A stretch of 64,000 nt of DNA, from NCBI GenBank assembly GCA_015178975.1, contig WHVD01000052.1:186001-250000 (forward strand). Direction: 5' to 3'. The notes under the pieces were generated by a model. It did no database searches. It saw only the letters and a program-made list of their open reading frames with translations, and had not been told where the DNA came from. The stretch comes from Hysterangium stoloniferum (lineage: Eukaryota > Basidiomycota > Agaricomycetes > Hysterangiales > Hysterangiaceae). Made by a program: the position numbers and the translations under genes. Each line of letters opens with the position of its first letter. Position 1 is the first letter of the stretch. Positions 22,429-35,029 of this stretch are shown in pieces.

Positions 22429-23574
22429 ATGTCAATTTGTTGGCCATTATTCATCACTACCCCAGAAGATTCAGATACCGAAATTGCCGTACTTCAAAAA
22501 ATGTCGAAGGTCGCAGAACTTCAACAAAAATGACAAAGGATGGAGGAGTTGAAGCGATGACAGGAGGAGGAGGAGGAAAAGGCATTGATGCAGGAGTTGA
22601 AGGAGGCAGAAGAGGTGGAAAAATGGGAGTTGGAGTGGGCGAAGGTGGAAAAAGAAGCATGGATACAGAAAACAGTGGAGGCTCAGAAAAAGAAGGAAGA
22701 GGCGGAAATATTACAGTGGGAATCGGAGGCGGCAGAAAAACTTAAGGAGATAAGGGAAGGAAAGGTAAGTTCGATCCATAAATTCCGTGGTTCCAACCGA
22801 TAACTATTGGGTACAGTGAAAAGCCATGGAGGTGGGGGTAGAGGGAGAAGCTGGACCTTTAAGTCCTAAAGTAAGTGCATCTGAAAAAGGTCGGTAATTG
22901 ATTAACTTCTGAAACAGAAGCCAAAGGTCAAGACTCTGGAATGGATGGAAGTCGTCCACGACACTCTGTGTTATCGATGCTCCATACAGAGTATGACGTG
23001 CTGGAAACAGAAGGTAAAATGGGGTGGAACTTGCTATCCCTGCACGGTTCTTAAACTTCTGTGCACTCTCACCTTGAAAAGGGTTCCAAAAGGTGAGAAG
23101 GCTCAGAAAACTAACGACGTGGAAAGTTTGGGAGCAGCCAAAGCTGCAGAAACTGAGGTGCTGAAAATGGATAGTACGGGCATTGGGCTCCTCAAGGACA
23201 CCATTGACATGTTGGTCTTTATCGGGATGGAGTCATGAAAATGTGGGATACACCAGATCGCCATAATGAGATCCAGGAAAAGGGTTTCTGTTCATTGATC
23301 CAGAACTTCCGGAGGCAAAACAAATTTCTGGAGAAGATAATGGTTAGCATCGGTGTTATCGCAGTATCTGAGAGATTTTCCGATAAAGGCACAGGAACAG
23401 CCTAATGATCCATTGGCGGAATGTGTCGAGAAAAGGTGGGAGTCAGGAAATGGGCCGGAAGTATCAGAGAGTGAGGATGAAGAGGTGCAGGATATGGTGG
23501 AAAGTGCGGAGGTTGCTGATGAGACGGGAGTCGGGATGGAAAGTGGATTTGGGGTATCAGAGACTCTAAAATAG
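22429..23574 (+). pseudogene. Antisense accessory gene of element B: coiled coil plus Zn2Cys6-like cluster
   Basis: Three exons, opposite in strand to gag-pol: 22429-22764, 22817-22870 and 22918-23574, with GTAAGT donors and CAG acceptors. Exon 1 (112 codons) starts M-S-I-C-W-P-L-F-I-T-T-P-E-D-S-D and becomes a Glu/Lys coiled coil ending K-E-I-R-E-G-K. Exon 2 ends G-P-L-S-P-K. Exon 3 has CYRCSIQSMTC and CYPCTVLKLLC, that is C-x2-C-x6-C-x10-C-x2-C-x6-C, the spacing of the fungal Zn2Cys6 binuclear cluster. A helical segment and an acidic tail (E-S-E-D-E-E...S-E-T-L-K, stop) follow. Exon lengths 336 and 54 are identical in element D. TGA codons (two in exon 1, one opening exon 2) probably come from CGA, and exon 3 has frameshifts near 23235 and 23390, so this copy is dead. 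DNA binding or silencing control is inference. Confidence 0.75.
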
Positions 23575-23685
23575 TCCTAATAATATTTTTTTGACTTTCA
23601 AAACCTAAAAGTGAGTGTGATATCGGAAGTGTCGGAAGTGTCGGAGACTGAACAGAAAGAAAACAGAAAAGGGTTAGAGTGATGA

Positions 23686-25483
23686 TGTTAAGTTCATGAA
23701 CAAAGCTCCACAGATAGTCCTGCAGAGGTTCCTCCAGTAACTATATTCTGAACACACACTTTCCGGGTAATAGTCCCATGGACTCCCCGGGTAATAGGTA
23801 TGGGGAGTTTCTGGGAATATTAGTAGTACAAGGGAGTGTCGTATCAGAATAGTTACTAGAGAATGGGTACGACTGAGATGGACTTGGCTTCAGCTTATAG
23901 GCTGCGCCCTCGTACACTCATTCGGGCATCCATATTTCGAACTGACAGAATGCATGCAAGGAGATATAGATTCTGGAGTTCCCGTGGGAGTTCCAGGACT
24001 CGAGTGTGCAGACAGACAAGAGGACAAGAGACTGTTTGAGGGTCAAACTTGTTTTGGGGAAAACTAGTTCAAGATTGAAACTGGATTCTAAGTACATTAA
24101 TATAGTGTTACGACCGGACAATCCCGCCAGACTCCGGGCACTAACCCGTACGCCCCCACGCGCTACAAGCACCAAATGTCTGTTTATAGGATTTCCCGCC
24201 CAGACTCTGTCACGTCAAGACTTGTTACGTTCGACCTCATTACAACACATATCAGTACCGGACTTCCCCCAGACTCCGTCTCTGTCTATGTCCATCTTCA
24301 TCCCACGCATCAGTCACCAGTCTCCGCTTCGAATCCCATCACCGCTCTAATCGAGCCCCGTTCCCGTTTTAGTCAAATGACCTGTCACGATTTAGGACTC
24401 CACTCCCACTCCATTTCCCGTTATGGGTTATGCTTTGTCACGATTCAGACTCCACTCTGTTCCGTCCCGTTCCTAACACCAAACTTGGTGTTTATTATTC
24501 CTGTTTTATGTTTTGCTCATTTCGTCTCATTATTACTGGATTCGGTATGTCATGCATTCCACGGTCTATATAAACTGGCAGATGTTGTACATACAATCCA
24601 GTCAGAAAATTAGCTTAGATTCCCCCCAGTAATCTAATATATTTTCCGCTCTAAAACCCTACTCTCATCAGACCGCTTGCACTAGTCGGAGCCCACGGGC
24701 TCCGGCGCATCTATCTCTCTCAACTCTCTCGACTCATGACCCACGACCCACGACCTATGACTTACGACTCACGAACCCCGCCCGGACTCCCCGGGATTCC
24801 CATCTGCCTGTTTGAAATTGGACAATACGATCTAGCGAGGGCGCAGCCGATCAGCTGAAGCCAAGTCCTACCGGATATCCTGCGGGTTTCTCCGGAGACC
24901 CGGCCTGTGTGTGTATCCTAACATATAGCAGACTTATATAGACCATGAAATGTAATAATACCAAATCTGGTATTAATGAGAGGGAGAACTATTAAACATA
25001 AAATGAAACAAGTAAATACTAAACTGGGAATTAGGGACGGAACAGAACAGGAGCGGAGAACGAATCATGACAGGTCATTTAACCATAACTGGAGCAGGGC
25101 TCAGTTAGAGGGGTTCCGGACGTCCGGACGGAGTCCGGTGACTTGGTGCACAAGATAGTGTCGGGTATAGACAGGTTTGATGTGCAGGAGGTCCGGTGGA
25201 GTCCGGTGGGTTTTCCAATGACTGGTGTGTGAGACGCAGAGACAGATCATAACAGGAGTGGGATTCTATGCTCTGTTAGAGGGGTTCCAGGAGTCCGGTG
25301 ACTGGGACATAAGACACAGAGTGTCGGGTGTATGTAGGGTGGAGTCTGGAGTCCAGTGGAGTCCAAGGACTGGTGTAGACAGGTGGGGTGCATATGGGGA
25401 GTCAGGCATAAACAAGTTGATGTGCAGGCTCCGGTGGGAACTCCGGTTGTAACTATACAATATAGAGGATCGGGAGCATGACA
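23686..25483 (-). mobile_element. Solo LTR C1, itself interrupted by solo LTR A2
   Basis: Duplication GATGA at 23681-23685 and 25484-25488. It lies between the stop of the accessory gene and the last codons of pol of element B. The uninterrupted site is seen in element D at about 50836-50845 (AGAGTGATGATAAAGG). On the + strand it starts TGTTAAG and ends GAGCATGACA. Without A2 it is about 975 bp. Compared with C2 it lacks part of the sequence next to the right end. Confidence 0.85.
24106..24923 (+). mobile_element. Solo LTR A2 (818 bp)
   Basis: TGTTACGACCGG...CCTAACA with TATAG duplicated at 24101-24105 and 24924-24928, inserted in C1. The flanks join to AATATAGCAGAC as in the intact C2 (about 34261). 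It keeps more CpG than the LTRs of element A, so it is probably younger. Confidence 0.9.
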
Positions 25484-25488
25484 GATGA

Positions 25489-28197
25489 TAAAGGTCCGGG
25501 TTTGCTTGCGTAAGCTGTGTGGAAGTCAGTAACAATTTCCATAGCGTGTCCAAGTTCTGTGGCCAATATCCATGAAGTTTCCTTGTTAGTACCTTCATAA
25601 CCTGCCCATTTGACTAAATAGAGCAATTTACAAGTATGTCGGCGATTGTCGATTTTAGAATTCAAAGTTTCGGAAACTTCAAATTCGGGTTCTCCGTCAA
25701 TGATGACCGGGGACGGAGGTTGAATATGTTCTGGGATTTTGTTAGGAACACAGGGTTCTAACATGGAAATGTGGAAAATGGGGTGGACTGCTCACATACT
25801 GTCGGGAAGTCGGAGAGTCCATGAAAGTGAACTGGCTTGTGCTATAATTTCAAAAGGGCCTAAGAATTTCTCAGCGAGTTTTTTAGAAGGTCAGGTGGTA
25901 CGGAAGAATTGAGCTTTTACAAAAACCTGATCACCAATTTTAAAATTAGGAGGCAGGATCCTGTTTTTGTCCACAGAACATTGGTAATATTCCTGTGCAG
26001 AAGAAATAGCTTTCCGAAGGTCTTGATGTAATTCATCGAGGTCGGTAATAAATTCTTGAGCACGGACGGAAGCCAAATCTCATTCGGAATGTACAGTGAG
26101 ATTCGGATTATAGCCTTTGTTGGCAAAAAAAGGAGATACGCTGGTAGTTGCATTTGGAGAGTTATTGTAGGCAAATTCCACGATCGGAAGAAGGGATTTC
26201 CAGTTGTCCTGTTGATAATTGCAATAGATGCAGAGATATTGTTCCAAAGTTTGATTTACGCGTTCTGTTTGTCCATCACCTTCCGGGTGATATCCCGAGG
26301 TGAAGTGTAGTTTCATGTCGAGGGCTTTTCCGAGGGCCTGGAAGAAATGGGAGACGAACTTGGAACCTCGATTGGACGTGAGATGGAACTCCATGTTTGG
26401 AAAATACGTGAATAATGAAAAGTTCCGCTAATTGTAAGGACGTGATTGTATCATGGGTGGGTATGAAAATGCCTTGTTTCGAGAATCGATCCACAACAAC
26501 TAGAATGGATGTAAAGCCTTCAGATGTCGGAAGTTGTTCGATAAAATCCATGGAATTGAGTTCCAGGGTTTTTCCGGTATCGGAAGTTGCTTGAGAAGGT
26601 CGTACGGCTTATGCCTCTGGGTTTTGGAGCGTAAGCAGGTGGTGCATGACTTACAGAACTGGGTTACGAAATCTCAGAGGTTGGGCCAAGTATATTCTCT
26701 ACAGATTAAACCAATAGTATTGTTAATGCCGTAATGTCTGGAGATTGGATGATTGTGTTTATACTGAAGTATGCGGAGTCGCAGGTTGTTGGAATCTGGA
26801 ATGTAGATATGTCCATCGAGATGGATAAAACCTTGAGAGTCTTGTGACCATCGGGGTTGGTCGGGATCATCAGGAAATTCTAGGTGTGGCTTGAGAGCCG
26901 GATTGGAAGTGAGTGTGGAAAGGATATCTTGATGTAATTGCTCAATGTCCATAATCATGACGCTATGCATAATTGGATAGTAGAGGGAAGTCGCTCGAAT
27001 AGATGTGGAAAGTTGTTGCATTGTAAAAACCGGTTTCAAGTTATGCGGATTAACAACGGCATAGTTACTTTCCCCCTCTTTAGGATAGATGTCCCATCGT
27101 CGAGTCATGGCATCTGGTTTTCCACCAAGACGTCTGGGTCGGAAATGGATAATCATATTGAAAGCGGAAAGGAATTCAGACCAGCGGGCTTGCTGGGGGG
27201 TTAAAAGTTTAGTGGTAGAAAAATATTCAAGATTTTTGTGATCGGTAACAACGTCAATGGGAGCTGTGGAACCTTTGAGATAATGGCGCCAATGTTTGAA
27301 AGCCTCAAAAATCACCAAAAGTTCCTTATCATGAACATCGTAGTTGAGTTCGGACACTTTCAGTGTCCGAGAAAGGATTGCGACCGGATGGATTTCACCA
27401 TCAGAATCTTGAATGGAAAGAATCGCGGCAATTGCATAATCAGAAGCATCGGTTTCCACAATAATCAGAACATAAGGTTTCCAATGGGAAAGAATCGGGG
27501 CAGAAGTGAAAGCATTTTTCAAAGTCTGGAAAGCAGAGCGGCATTTGTTGTCAAAGATCCATGGTTGAGTTTTACAGGTAAGACGAGTGAGTGGTACTGT
27601 AATATCCGAGTAATTCCGAATAAAATGATGGTAAAAGTTGGTGAAACCTAGAAATGACTGAATGTCCTTGACTTTCCATGGTTCGGGCCAATCATGGACA
27701 ACTTGAACCTTGGTTTCGTCCATACAGAGACCCTCAGGTCCGATAATGAAACCTAAGTATTCAATAGAATCCATGTCAAAGTAGCATTTTTTACCATTGG
27801 CGAAAAGACCGTTTTTACGGAGTCTTCGGAAGACTTCACGGACCTGTTCATCATGAAGAGCGGGATCCTCAGAAAATACCAAAATGTCGTCCAAATAGAC
27901 TATAACACATACGTCAAGCATCTCGGAAAATATATCATTAACAAAACGTTGAAAAGTGGAAGGTGCGTTGGTAAGGCCGAACGGCATAACCAACCATTCA
28001 AAGGATCCATAGCGAGTCCAAAAAGCAGTTTTCCATTCATCGCCCTTGGCAATTCGAACCAAATGATAAGCATGTTTGAGGTCTATTTTGGTGGAAATTC
28101 GAGCTTTCCGTGGGGTGTCGAGTAAATCGGTAACGAGTGGAAGTGGATACTTATCTTTCCGTGTGATGGAATTTAATCCTCTGAAATCGACACAGAG
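25489..28197 (-). pseudogene. pol of element B: RT, RNase H, integrase, chromodomain
   Basis: The longest frame (28062-26674, 462 codons) has [19 protein letters not shown] (RT active site), L-G-F-T-N-F-Y, then RNase H (V-E-T-D-A-S-D-Y-A, D-H-K-N-L-E-Y-F) and a tether. The integrase follows in shifted frames: D-F-I-E-Q-L-P, V-V-D-R-F-S-K-Q, S-N-R-G-S-K-F-V, G-Q-T-E-R-V-N-Q-T. The C-terminus is a chromodomain: C-K-L-L-Y-L-V-K-W-A-G-Y-E-G-T-N-K-E-T-S-W. The original pol stop is left of C1, near 23675. Chromodomains of this clade direct integration to heterochromatin. Stops after W-P-N-L and in the integrase make it inactive. Confidence 0.92.
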
Positions 28198-30380
28198 TCA
28201 AAGGGAGCCATCCTTCTTTCTGATGAAAAGGACAGGTGCTCCATATGGAGACTTTGAGGGACAGATAAAACTTATCGAGAGATGTTCATCCAGGAACTCC
28301 TGAATGGATGAAAGTTCCGATTGGGATAATGGGTAAATAGGTCCTAACAGAGGGTTTGAACCAGGCTCAATATCGATTTTTAAGTCACAGGGCCTATGTG
28401 GTGCAAGCCTGTCAGCATTTTGCTTACTGAAAATGTCCGCGAAATCATGGTATTTTTTGGGAACTCCTTCCAGGTCGGCTTTTAGCTCAGATAATTCTGG
28501 AGTTGCAAAACGTCCAGATGCTTCATCAACTTTTAAGCTGATCGAAAAACATTGCAAACCATTCAGTTTACTCACCCTAACAAATGCTGAAGCATTGATG
28601 AGAGAGATTTTTGGAGGCTCAGAGGTTTCGGTAGAAGCCGGAGATGCCATTGATGCCGAAAAGGCATTGGCCGGAAAAGACACTGCAGGAGGAACTGAAG
28701 TGTCAGGAATTTGGAAGTTAATACTGCCCAATACCCAGTCAATCAATGGATTATATTGGGTGAGCCAGTTGTATCCAAGAAATACCGAACAGCTAGAGTC
28801 CAACTGTGTTACAAAAAAGGTAACCGTCTGGGATGTTCCACAAGGGAACTGGATAGACATGTTGCAGGCTTGGGTAATTGCCGTATTGCTAGTGCCGTCA
28901 AACAAATGCAAGGAAACTGCGGGAACAGAATGGAGTTTCAGATTATGTTTCGTGACAAAGGTGGTGTATCTACAAAACAGTGTGTGGAGCCAGAATCTAT
29001 CAGAGCTCCGAACACTAAATTTCCAATAAAGTCAGAGACGAGTTTTACAAATAATGAATCGGGATTAGAGAGAGTGGATGCATTGAGATGGATAACCTCA
29101 GAAACACGGAGAGAGTCAATGCAACCCTCTGTCCATGCAGATTCCGGAGGGTTGCTTACTCTTTTTTCGACTCCGTGGTGGGTTTTTCCTTAGATGTTGT
29201 AGTCGTAGTGGAAGTTGCTGTGCAGGCCTTGGAAGAGTTAGATTTAACAGTACAGTCAGAAACCTTGTGTCCGCCTTTCCCGCAGAAAAGGCAGAGGTCA
29301 TTGTCCATACGTCGTTGTTTCTCCTTCGGGGTGAGTTTACCATCGGTGCCCAACAAATGGGAAATGTTGGGTTTATCGGAAGTTGACTGTTTATCCTTGT
29401 TGGATTTTTTGTCTTTTTTCCAGTCGGAATTTGATTTGCCAGTATTAGTGCCAGAGTTGCCGGTGTTATTGCCTGAGTTGTTGCCAGAAGACTTGCTAGT
29501 CGACGTTTTGTTGTTCTGAGAACGTTCCGTCGGGTTCTCTCGAGAGACCTTGGCTTTTCATTCCCAATCACGGGCATCAGATGTTTGAGCTTTAATCCGC
29601 ATGAGTTGGAGAGTTTTAGGCTTCCCATCTTTGCAGATTTCGTCTTTAAGGCATGACAGAAGTCCCATATAGAAATGGTGCCTGAGGGCGGAATCATCCC
29701 ATCCACATCATGCGGCGAGGGTATTGAACTTGATGAGATAATTGGAAACTCATTGATTGTCCATCATCTTAAGCATCATTAATTCATTTTCCGCTTCGCT
29801 GGATTGATTGTAAGGTCCAAAATTAGTTTCCAGTTCTTACACAAAAGTGTCCCAGTCATCGAGCCATACAGGTGTCTCGTCGGATATTCCAGATAGTCCA
29901 GGTTCGAACCAATCCTGAGCGGTATCCTTGAGATAAGAGAGCGTGAAATTGACTTTTCAACTGTCGGATTTAAATGCAGTGGGTCGATCACGGAAACTGA
30001 AGCAGTATTGGAGAAGGAAATTCTTCAATTTTTTTGGATCCTTGCCGGTAAATGGTTCGGGTTCTTTGACTCCGGTGTGGGATGATTCTTTACTATCCTC
30101 AGCAGATTTCAAATAGTCAGCGAATTTCACAATGGAGTTGATAAACAACATTTCAGTTGGTTCATCGGAAGATTTCTTTTTCGATGATTCTGGCTGATCT
30201 TCTGCTTCGTTGTCAGAAGTGTGGGGAACATTGGGGTCCTTCGTTACCTCGGTAACCTCCTCAGTAACTTCTTCAACTGAAGCTGATGTTGTCGGCTGAA
30301 TTGGGGTTTTGGGTTGGGTTGTATTGCAACGGGGATTGAAGTTGGGATGGTCCTTCGGCAGCTTTGCATTTGGGACCCAT
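28198..30380 (-). pseudogene. gag and protease of element B
   Basis: Gag starts M-G-P-K-C-K-A-A at 30380 (minus), close to the right LTR. Landmarks are E-P-F-T-G-K-D-P-K-K-L-K-N-F-L-L (about 30080-30030) and the zinc knuckle LCLFCGKGGHKVSDC (about 29300-29255). The protease D-S-G region lies near 29000 and L-G-Y-N-W-L-T-Q-Y-N-P at about 28770. The 28911-28198 frame then enters the RT N-terminus and ends at a TGA (28200-28198) exactly before L-C-V-D-F, as in element A. Several frames are needed, so it is not functional. Confidence 0.85.
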
Positions 30381-30414
30381 GATGAGCAAGTTGCAGAGTT
30401 GAGATCTGATATAC

Positions 30415-30958
30415 TGTTAAGTGCCGTGTTGGGAACTTATTCCGGAACTATCGGAAAGTCACCGGGAAGTCGGGAACTATCAGATAGGGTCAGGACGTCA
30501 GCTTCAGCTTATGTGCTGCGCCTCTACGCAAACGCTCAAAGTCCTTAATTTCAGAGGTGAGACTTACGATGGAAGATATGGATATTCAGAGTTCCGAAGA
30601 GTTCCAAATATCAAGGATACAGAAAGACGGAAGAAGGAATAAGAAACTAAGTCGATATCAGATCTAAGGTAAAGTACAAATTCGCAGAAACTAATATAAG
30701 TCTTCTCGTTATTGTACTACAAACTGAGACCATAATAAGACAGAAACGGAAGTATTCTTAAAACGGGAATACAATAAGACATATCAGGGACACAATATTC
30801 TGAAATGGGAATACAATAGACAAACGAGTGAATATTTGTCAATGGACAAAATACCAAATGCGGAACAAGGGGAGAATGCAGAAGATACAGTAACTATGAT
30901 GTTCTGTAGTCAGAGATTGGGAGTCAGATATTGAAACATCCAGGAACAGGTTGTAGCA
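30415..30958 (-). repeat. 5' LTR of element B (544 bp)
   Basis: Same length as the left LTR and same ends. It is richer in CpG than the left copy (for example CCGG where the other has CTGG or CCAG). The core motif is at 30500-30525 and the palindrome, slightly decayed, at about 30586-30616. Confidence 0.9.
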
Positions 30959-33075
30959 CCCTTACCCATTTTACGTGCAAGGATACTCCATGGAATTTAT
31001 GTCAAAAAGCTTTCAATCTTTTAAAAAAGTCTTTTCCTTCAGCTCCTATTCTGTCACATTGGAAACCAGACTTCCCACTCATCATTGAAATGGACGCCTC
31101 TGACTATGCACTTGGAACCATTCTGTCTATCCAGGACTCCGACGGAGAAGTCCACCCCATGGCTTTTCTGTCCTGGACTTTTACCGGAGCAGAGCTCAAC
31201 TACAATGTTCATGATAAGGAACTCCTGGCAATTTTTTCAGCTTTCAAAGTGTGGCGACACTATTTGGAAAGCTCAGGAACTCTGATTGACATTGTACCAG
31301 ATCACAAAAACCAGGAATACTTTTCTACCACAAAACCTTTGACCCGTCGGCAGGCCTGCTGGTCTGAATATCTATCTGCCTTCAACATGATTATCCACTT
31401 TCGACCCAGCCGTCTTGGCAGCAAACCTGATGCTTTAACTAGACGATGGGACGTCTATCTTAAAGAGGGGAGCAATGACTATGCCATGGTAAACCCGCAC
31501 AACCTGAAACCTATTTTCATGAATCAACAACTTACCGCATTGGTCCACACAACTTTCCTCATCAATCCCATTGTCCGTGGAATTATCATTATGGATATTG
31601 AGAAGTTACATCAAGATATTCTATTGGCAATTCCACTAGACCCGATAACTAAAGCTCACCTTGACAATCCCATGAACCCCAATCAACCTTGGTGGTCTCT
31701 TGACCAGCATGGTTTCATTAGACTTGACGATCAAATCTATGTACCGGACTCTGACGGCCTCCACCTCAGGATCCTTCAGTACAAACATGATCATCCACTC
31801 TCAGGACATTTCGGGTACAACAAAACTCTATCATTAATAAGAAGAGAATACACTTGGCCCGGACTCTGTGGATTTGTTAAGCACTATTGTAAAGCTTGCA
31901 CTGCTTGTCCCCGCTTGAAATCTCAGCGATACAAGCCATATGGCCTTTTGAAACAACTCCTGGTACTGGAACATCCATGGAATTCTATCTCTATGGATTT
32001 CATTGAACACCTACTGAATTCCAAAGGCTTTTCCACCATTCTAGTCATTGTCAACAGATTCTCAAAACAAGGTATATTCATCCCTACTTATGATACAATT
32101 AAATCCATGCAGTTAGCGGAACTTTTCATCATCCATGTATTTTCCAAGCACAGAGTTCCATCCCACGTGACTTCCGATTGAGGATCAGAGTTTGTGTCTC
32201 ACTTCTTTAGATCCCTCGGGAAATCCTTGGACATGACCTTACATTTCACGTCTGGACATCACCCGGAAGTTGACGGACAAACCGAACGCGTCAGCCAGAC
32301 ATTGGAACAATATCTCCATGTATATTGCAACTACCAACAGGACAATTGGAAATCCTTGTTACCACTTGCAGAGTTTGCTTACAACAATGCACCTTTGGCC
32401 ACTACTGGTGTTTCCCCATTCTTTGCAAATAAAGGATATAATCCAAATATTACAGTACATCCAGAATGAAATCTCGCCTCTGCTCGCACTCAAGAGTTCA
32501 CCATGGACCTCCACGAGCTCCACGAGGAACTCCAGACTGCAATAAAGTCCACCTGAGAGCAATATCAACATTCAGTGGACAAACACTGGATTCCACCACC
32601 AAACTTCAAGATTGGCGATCGTGTTTTTGTCAAAGCTCAATTCTTCCGGACTACCTGTCCATCAAAAAAGCTTGCTGAAAAATATTTAGGTCCTTTTGAA
32701 ATTATCACACAAGTAGGTTCAGTCTCTTGGACCCTACAGCTTCTGGATAGCATGCATGCGGTACACCTGGTATTTCATGTTTCTTTGTTAGAACCTTGTA
32801 CTGCTAACACTATCCTGGATCACATGCAATCTCCGCCTCCTCCGGTCATTATTGATGGAGAACCCGAGTTTGAAATCTCACAAATTTTAGATTCAAAAAT
32901 TGACAAGTGTTGATGCACTTGTAAACTGCTTTACTTGGTCAAGTGGGTGGGTTATGAGGGCACCAATGAAGAAACCTCATGGATTTTGGCCACAGAACTC
33001 GGTAATGCCATGGAAATTGTTACTGACTTTCATACAGCTTACCCACTCAAACCTGGACCATTATCGTCTCTCTGA
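30959..33075 (+). pseudogene. RNase H, integrase and chromodomain of element A
   Basis: Continues the RT after element B. RNase H: I-I-E-M-D-A-S-D-Y-A (about 31083-31113) and D-H-K-N-Q-E-Y-F. Integrase: H-x-H zinc region around 31790-31900 (H-P-L-S-G-H-F-G...C-T-A-C), M-D-F-I-E-H-L (about 31993), V-N-R-F-S-K-Q, S-D then TGA at 32178, G-S-E-F-V-S-H-F-F, G-Q-T-E-R-V-S-Q-T. Chromodomain: C-K-L-L-Y-L-V-K-W-V-G-Y-E-G-T-N-E-E-T-S-W (about 32915-32985), with a TGA in D-K-C-*-C-T-C where element D has R. Stop at 33073-33075. Internal stops at 32178, 32555 and 32910 fit CGA to TGA. Confidence 0.9.
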
Positions 33076-33846
33076 CTGCACTCCACAGACCCCGTGTTGT
33101 GTCTGGACTCATTTTTGTTATTCCCTGTCACCCTATGTCTCTCTTTGCTTTTACAGGTTCTGACATGTTTTTCAAGTTTTTAAGTGGATTCCCCATGGAC
33201 TTTGATTCTAATGTTTTTTTTTCACGCTTTACTTTTATGTTCAAAAATTATTAAACTTTTATATTTCTATACTATTTTTCTCAGTCTACATTTATGGGAC
33301 TGTGCTTTTTCCCTGCCTCCTCAGCCACCTCCTCAGGGAGCTCCTTGACCTCTGCGGCAAACCCCATCCTCATCCGACCCCGCCTCCTCGGAACTTCCAG
33401 CTTGTGGCTCCTCATATATATACCTGCCAAACTCCACTAGGAATTTCCAGAATTCTGAGAGGAGCCCACAGAGCTCATTTGCCAGCACCACTTGGACCTT
33501 GTTGCTCCTTCTGAGCAACACGTTCTGGGCCTCTATGCCCTCAGTGATCCGTCCCAAAACCTCATCCAAACCGGAGATTCCGTCTGACCCACTGATGTCC
33601 TACACCCCGCAGCCTGCTCGTGAACAAGTGAACACCTCACTTTGAGGTATGTGCATTGGTAACAGCCCGGACCCCGGCTGGACTTTCAATTGCACTCAGT
33701 GTTCCGGTCATTACAACCGGAACACCGTGGGTCATTCAGTGTGGGTAGGCAGACTGGTGCCACCTTCCTTGCCTTCTGTTGATATGGTTAGTTTCCCAGT
33801 TATCCCACAGACCCGATGCTTACCTTTTGGGGGCTCCCTGGCTCCC

Positions 33847-34901
33847 TGTTAAGTTGCTGAACATAGCTCCACGGATAGTCCCGCAGAGGTTTCTCCGGTA
33901 ACTATATTCCGAACACACACTTTCCAGGTAATAGTCCCCCGGACTCCCCGGGTAATAGGTCCGGGGAGCTTCCGGGAGTATTAGTAGTACAAGGGAGTGT
34001 TGTATCAGAAATTGTTACCAGAGAATGGGTACGACTGAGATGGACTTGGCTTCAGCTTATAGGCTGCACCCTCATACACTCATTCGGGTGTCCATATTTC
34101 GAACTGACAGAATGCATGTAAGGAGATATAGATTCCGGAGTTCCTGTGGGAGTTCTGGGAATCGAGCATGCAGACAGACAAGAGGACTAGAGATTGTTCA
34201 AGGGTCAAACTTGTTTGGGGGAAAACTAGTTCGAGATTGAAACTGGATTCTAAGTACATGAATATAGCAGACTTATATAGACTGTGAAATGTAATAATAC
34301 CAAATCCAGTATTAATGAGAGGCAGAACTATTAAACATAAAATGAAACAAGTAAATACTAAACTGGGAATTAGGGATGGAACGGAATGGGAGTGGAGAAC
34401 GAATCATGACAGGTCATTTAACCATAACTGGAGTGGGGCTCAGTTAGAGGGGTTCCGGAAGTCCGGTCAGAGTCCGGTGACTTGGTGCACAAGATAGTGT
34501 CGGGTATAGACAGGTTTGATGTGCAGGAGGTCTGGTGGAGTCCGGTGGGTTTTCCGATGACTGGTGTGTGAGATGCAGAGACAGATAACAGGAGCGGGGT
34601 TCTATGCTCTGTTAGAGGGGTTCCAGGAGTCCGGTCGGAGTCCGGTGACTGGGACATAGGACACAGAGTGTTGGGTGTACATAGAGTGGAGTCCGGAGTC
34701 TGGTGGAGTCTGAGGACTGGTGTTTGAGACACAGAGGGTGGGGTACAGACAGGTGGGGTGCATACAGAGAGTCAGGCATAAACAAGTTGACATGCAGGCT
34801 CTGGCGAGAACTCTGGTTGTAACTATACAATATAGAGGATCGGGAGTATGTAGGATGGGGTCCGGGGGCCCGGAGGCTGGCTGGTTTTCCAGTTCCTGAC
34901 A
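33847..34901 (-). mobile_element. Solo LTR C2 (1055 bp)
   Basis: Duplication CTCCC at 33842-33846 and 34902-34906. On the + strand it starts TGTTAAGTTGC and ends CAGTTCCTGACA. Removing it joins exon 2 of the accessory gene in frame. This is the most complete C copy in this orientation and the reference for the gap filled by A2 in C1. Confidence 0.88.
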
Positions 34902-35029
34902 CTCCCCCTTGGACTTGGACTCGACCTCTGTCACCTTGCGCTGAAATTGACAAGTCAGTCAAAAAAAAAAAAAACAAGTTGAAAAAAATGGGACTTACCT
35001 TTCCCACGACAATCACAGCTCTGTCTGCA

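Larger units (their letters stand above)
21745..30958 (-). mobile_element. Ty3/gypsy chromodomain element B, inserted in element A
   Basis: Both LTRs are 544 bp (21745-22288 and 30415-30958), TG...CA, with CCCTT duplicated at 21740-21744 and 30959-30963, inside the RT of A. Coding direction of gag-pol is minus: gag about 30380, zinc knuckle 29290, protease 28900, RT/RNase H 28210-26674, integrase about 26550-25900, chromodomain about 25700-25489. The purine tract (minus) is next to the left LTR at 22290-22297. A spliced gene runs on the + strand at 22429-23574. The two LTRs differ mainly by C/T and G/A changes at CpG positions, so the insertion is not recent. Confidence 0.93.

Noticed and set aside
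24976..25158. Open frame repeated at 24976-25158, 34315-34497 and 41256-41612 that starts M-R-G-R-T-I-K-H-K-M-K-Q-V-N-T-K
   Set aside because: It is the same stretch of LTR family C in three copies (and antisense in C4); its conservation is explained by the repeat, and it stops at different points in each copy.
27238..28125. Several + strand frames of 80-200 codons at 26.9-29.5 kb and 53.9-56.3 kb
   Set aside because: They are antisense shadows of gag-pol in elements B and D, where the minus strand carries clear RT, RNase H, protease and zinc-knuckle motifs.
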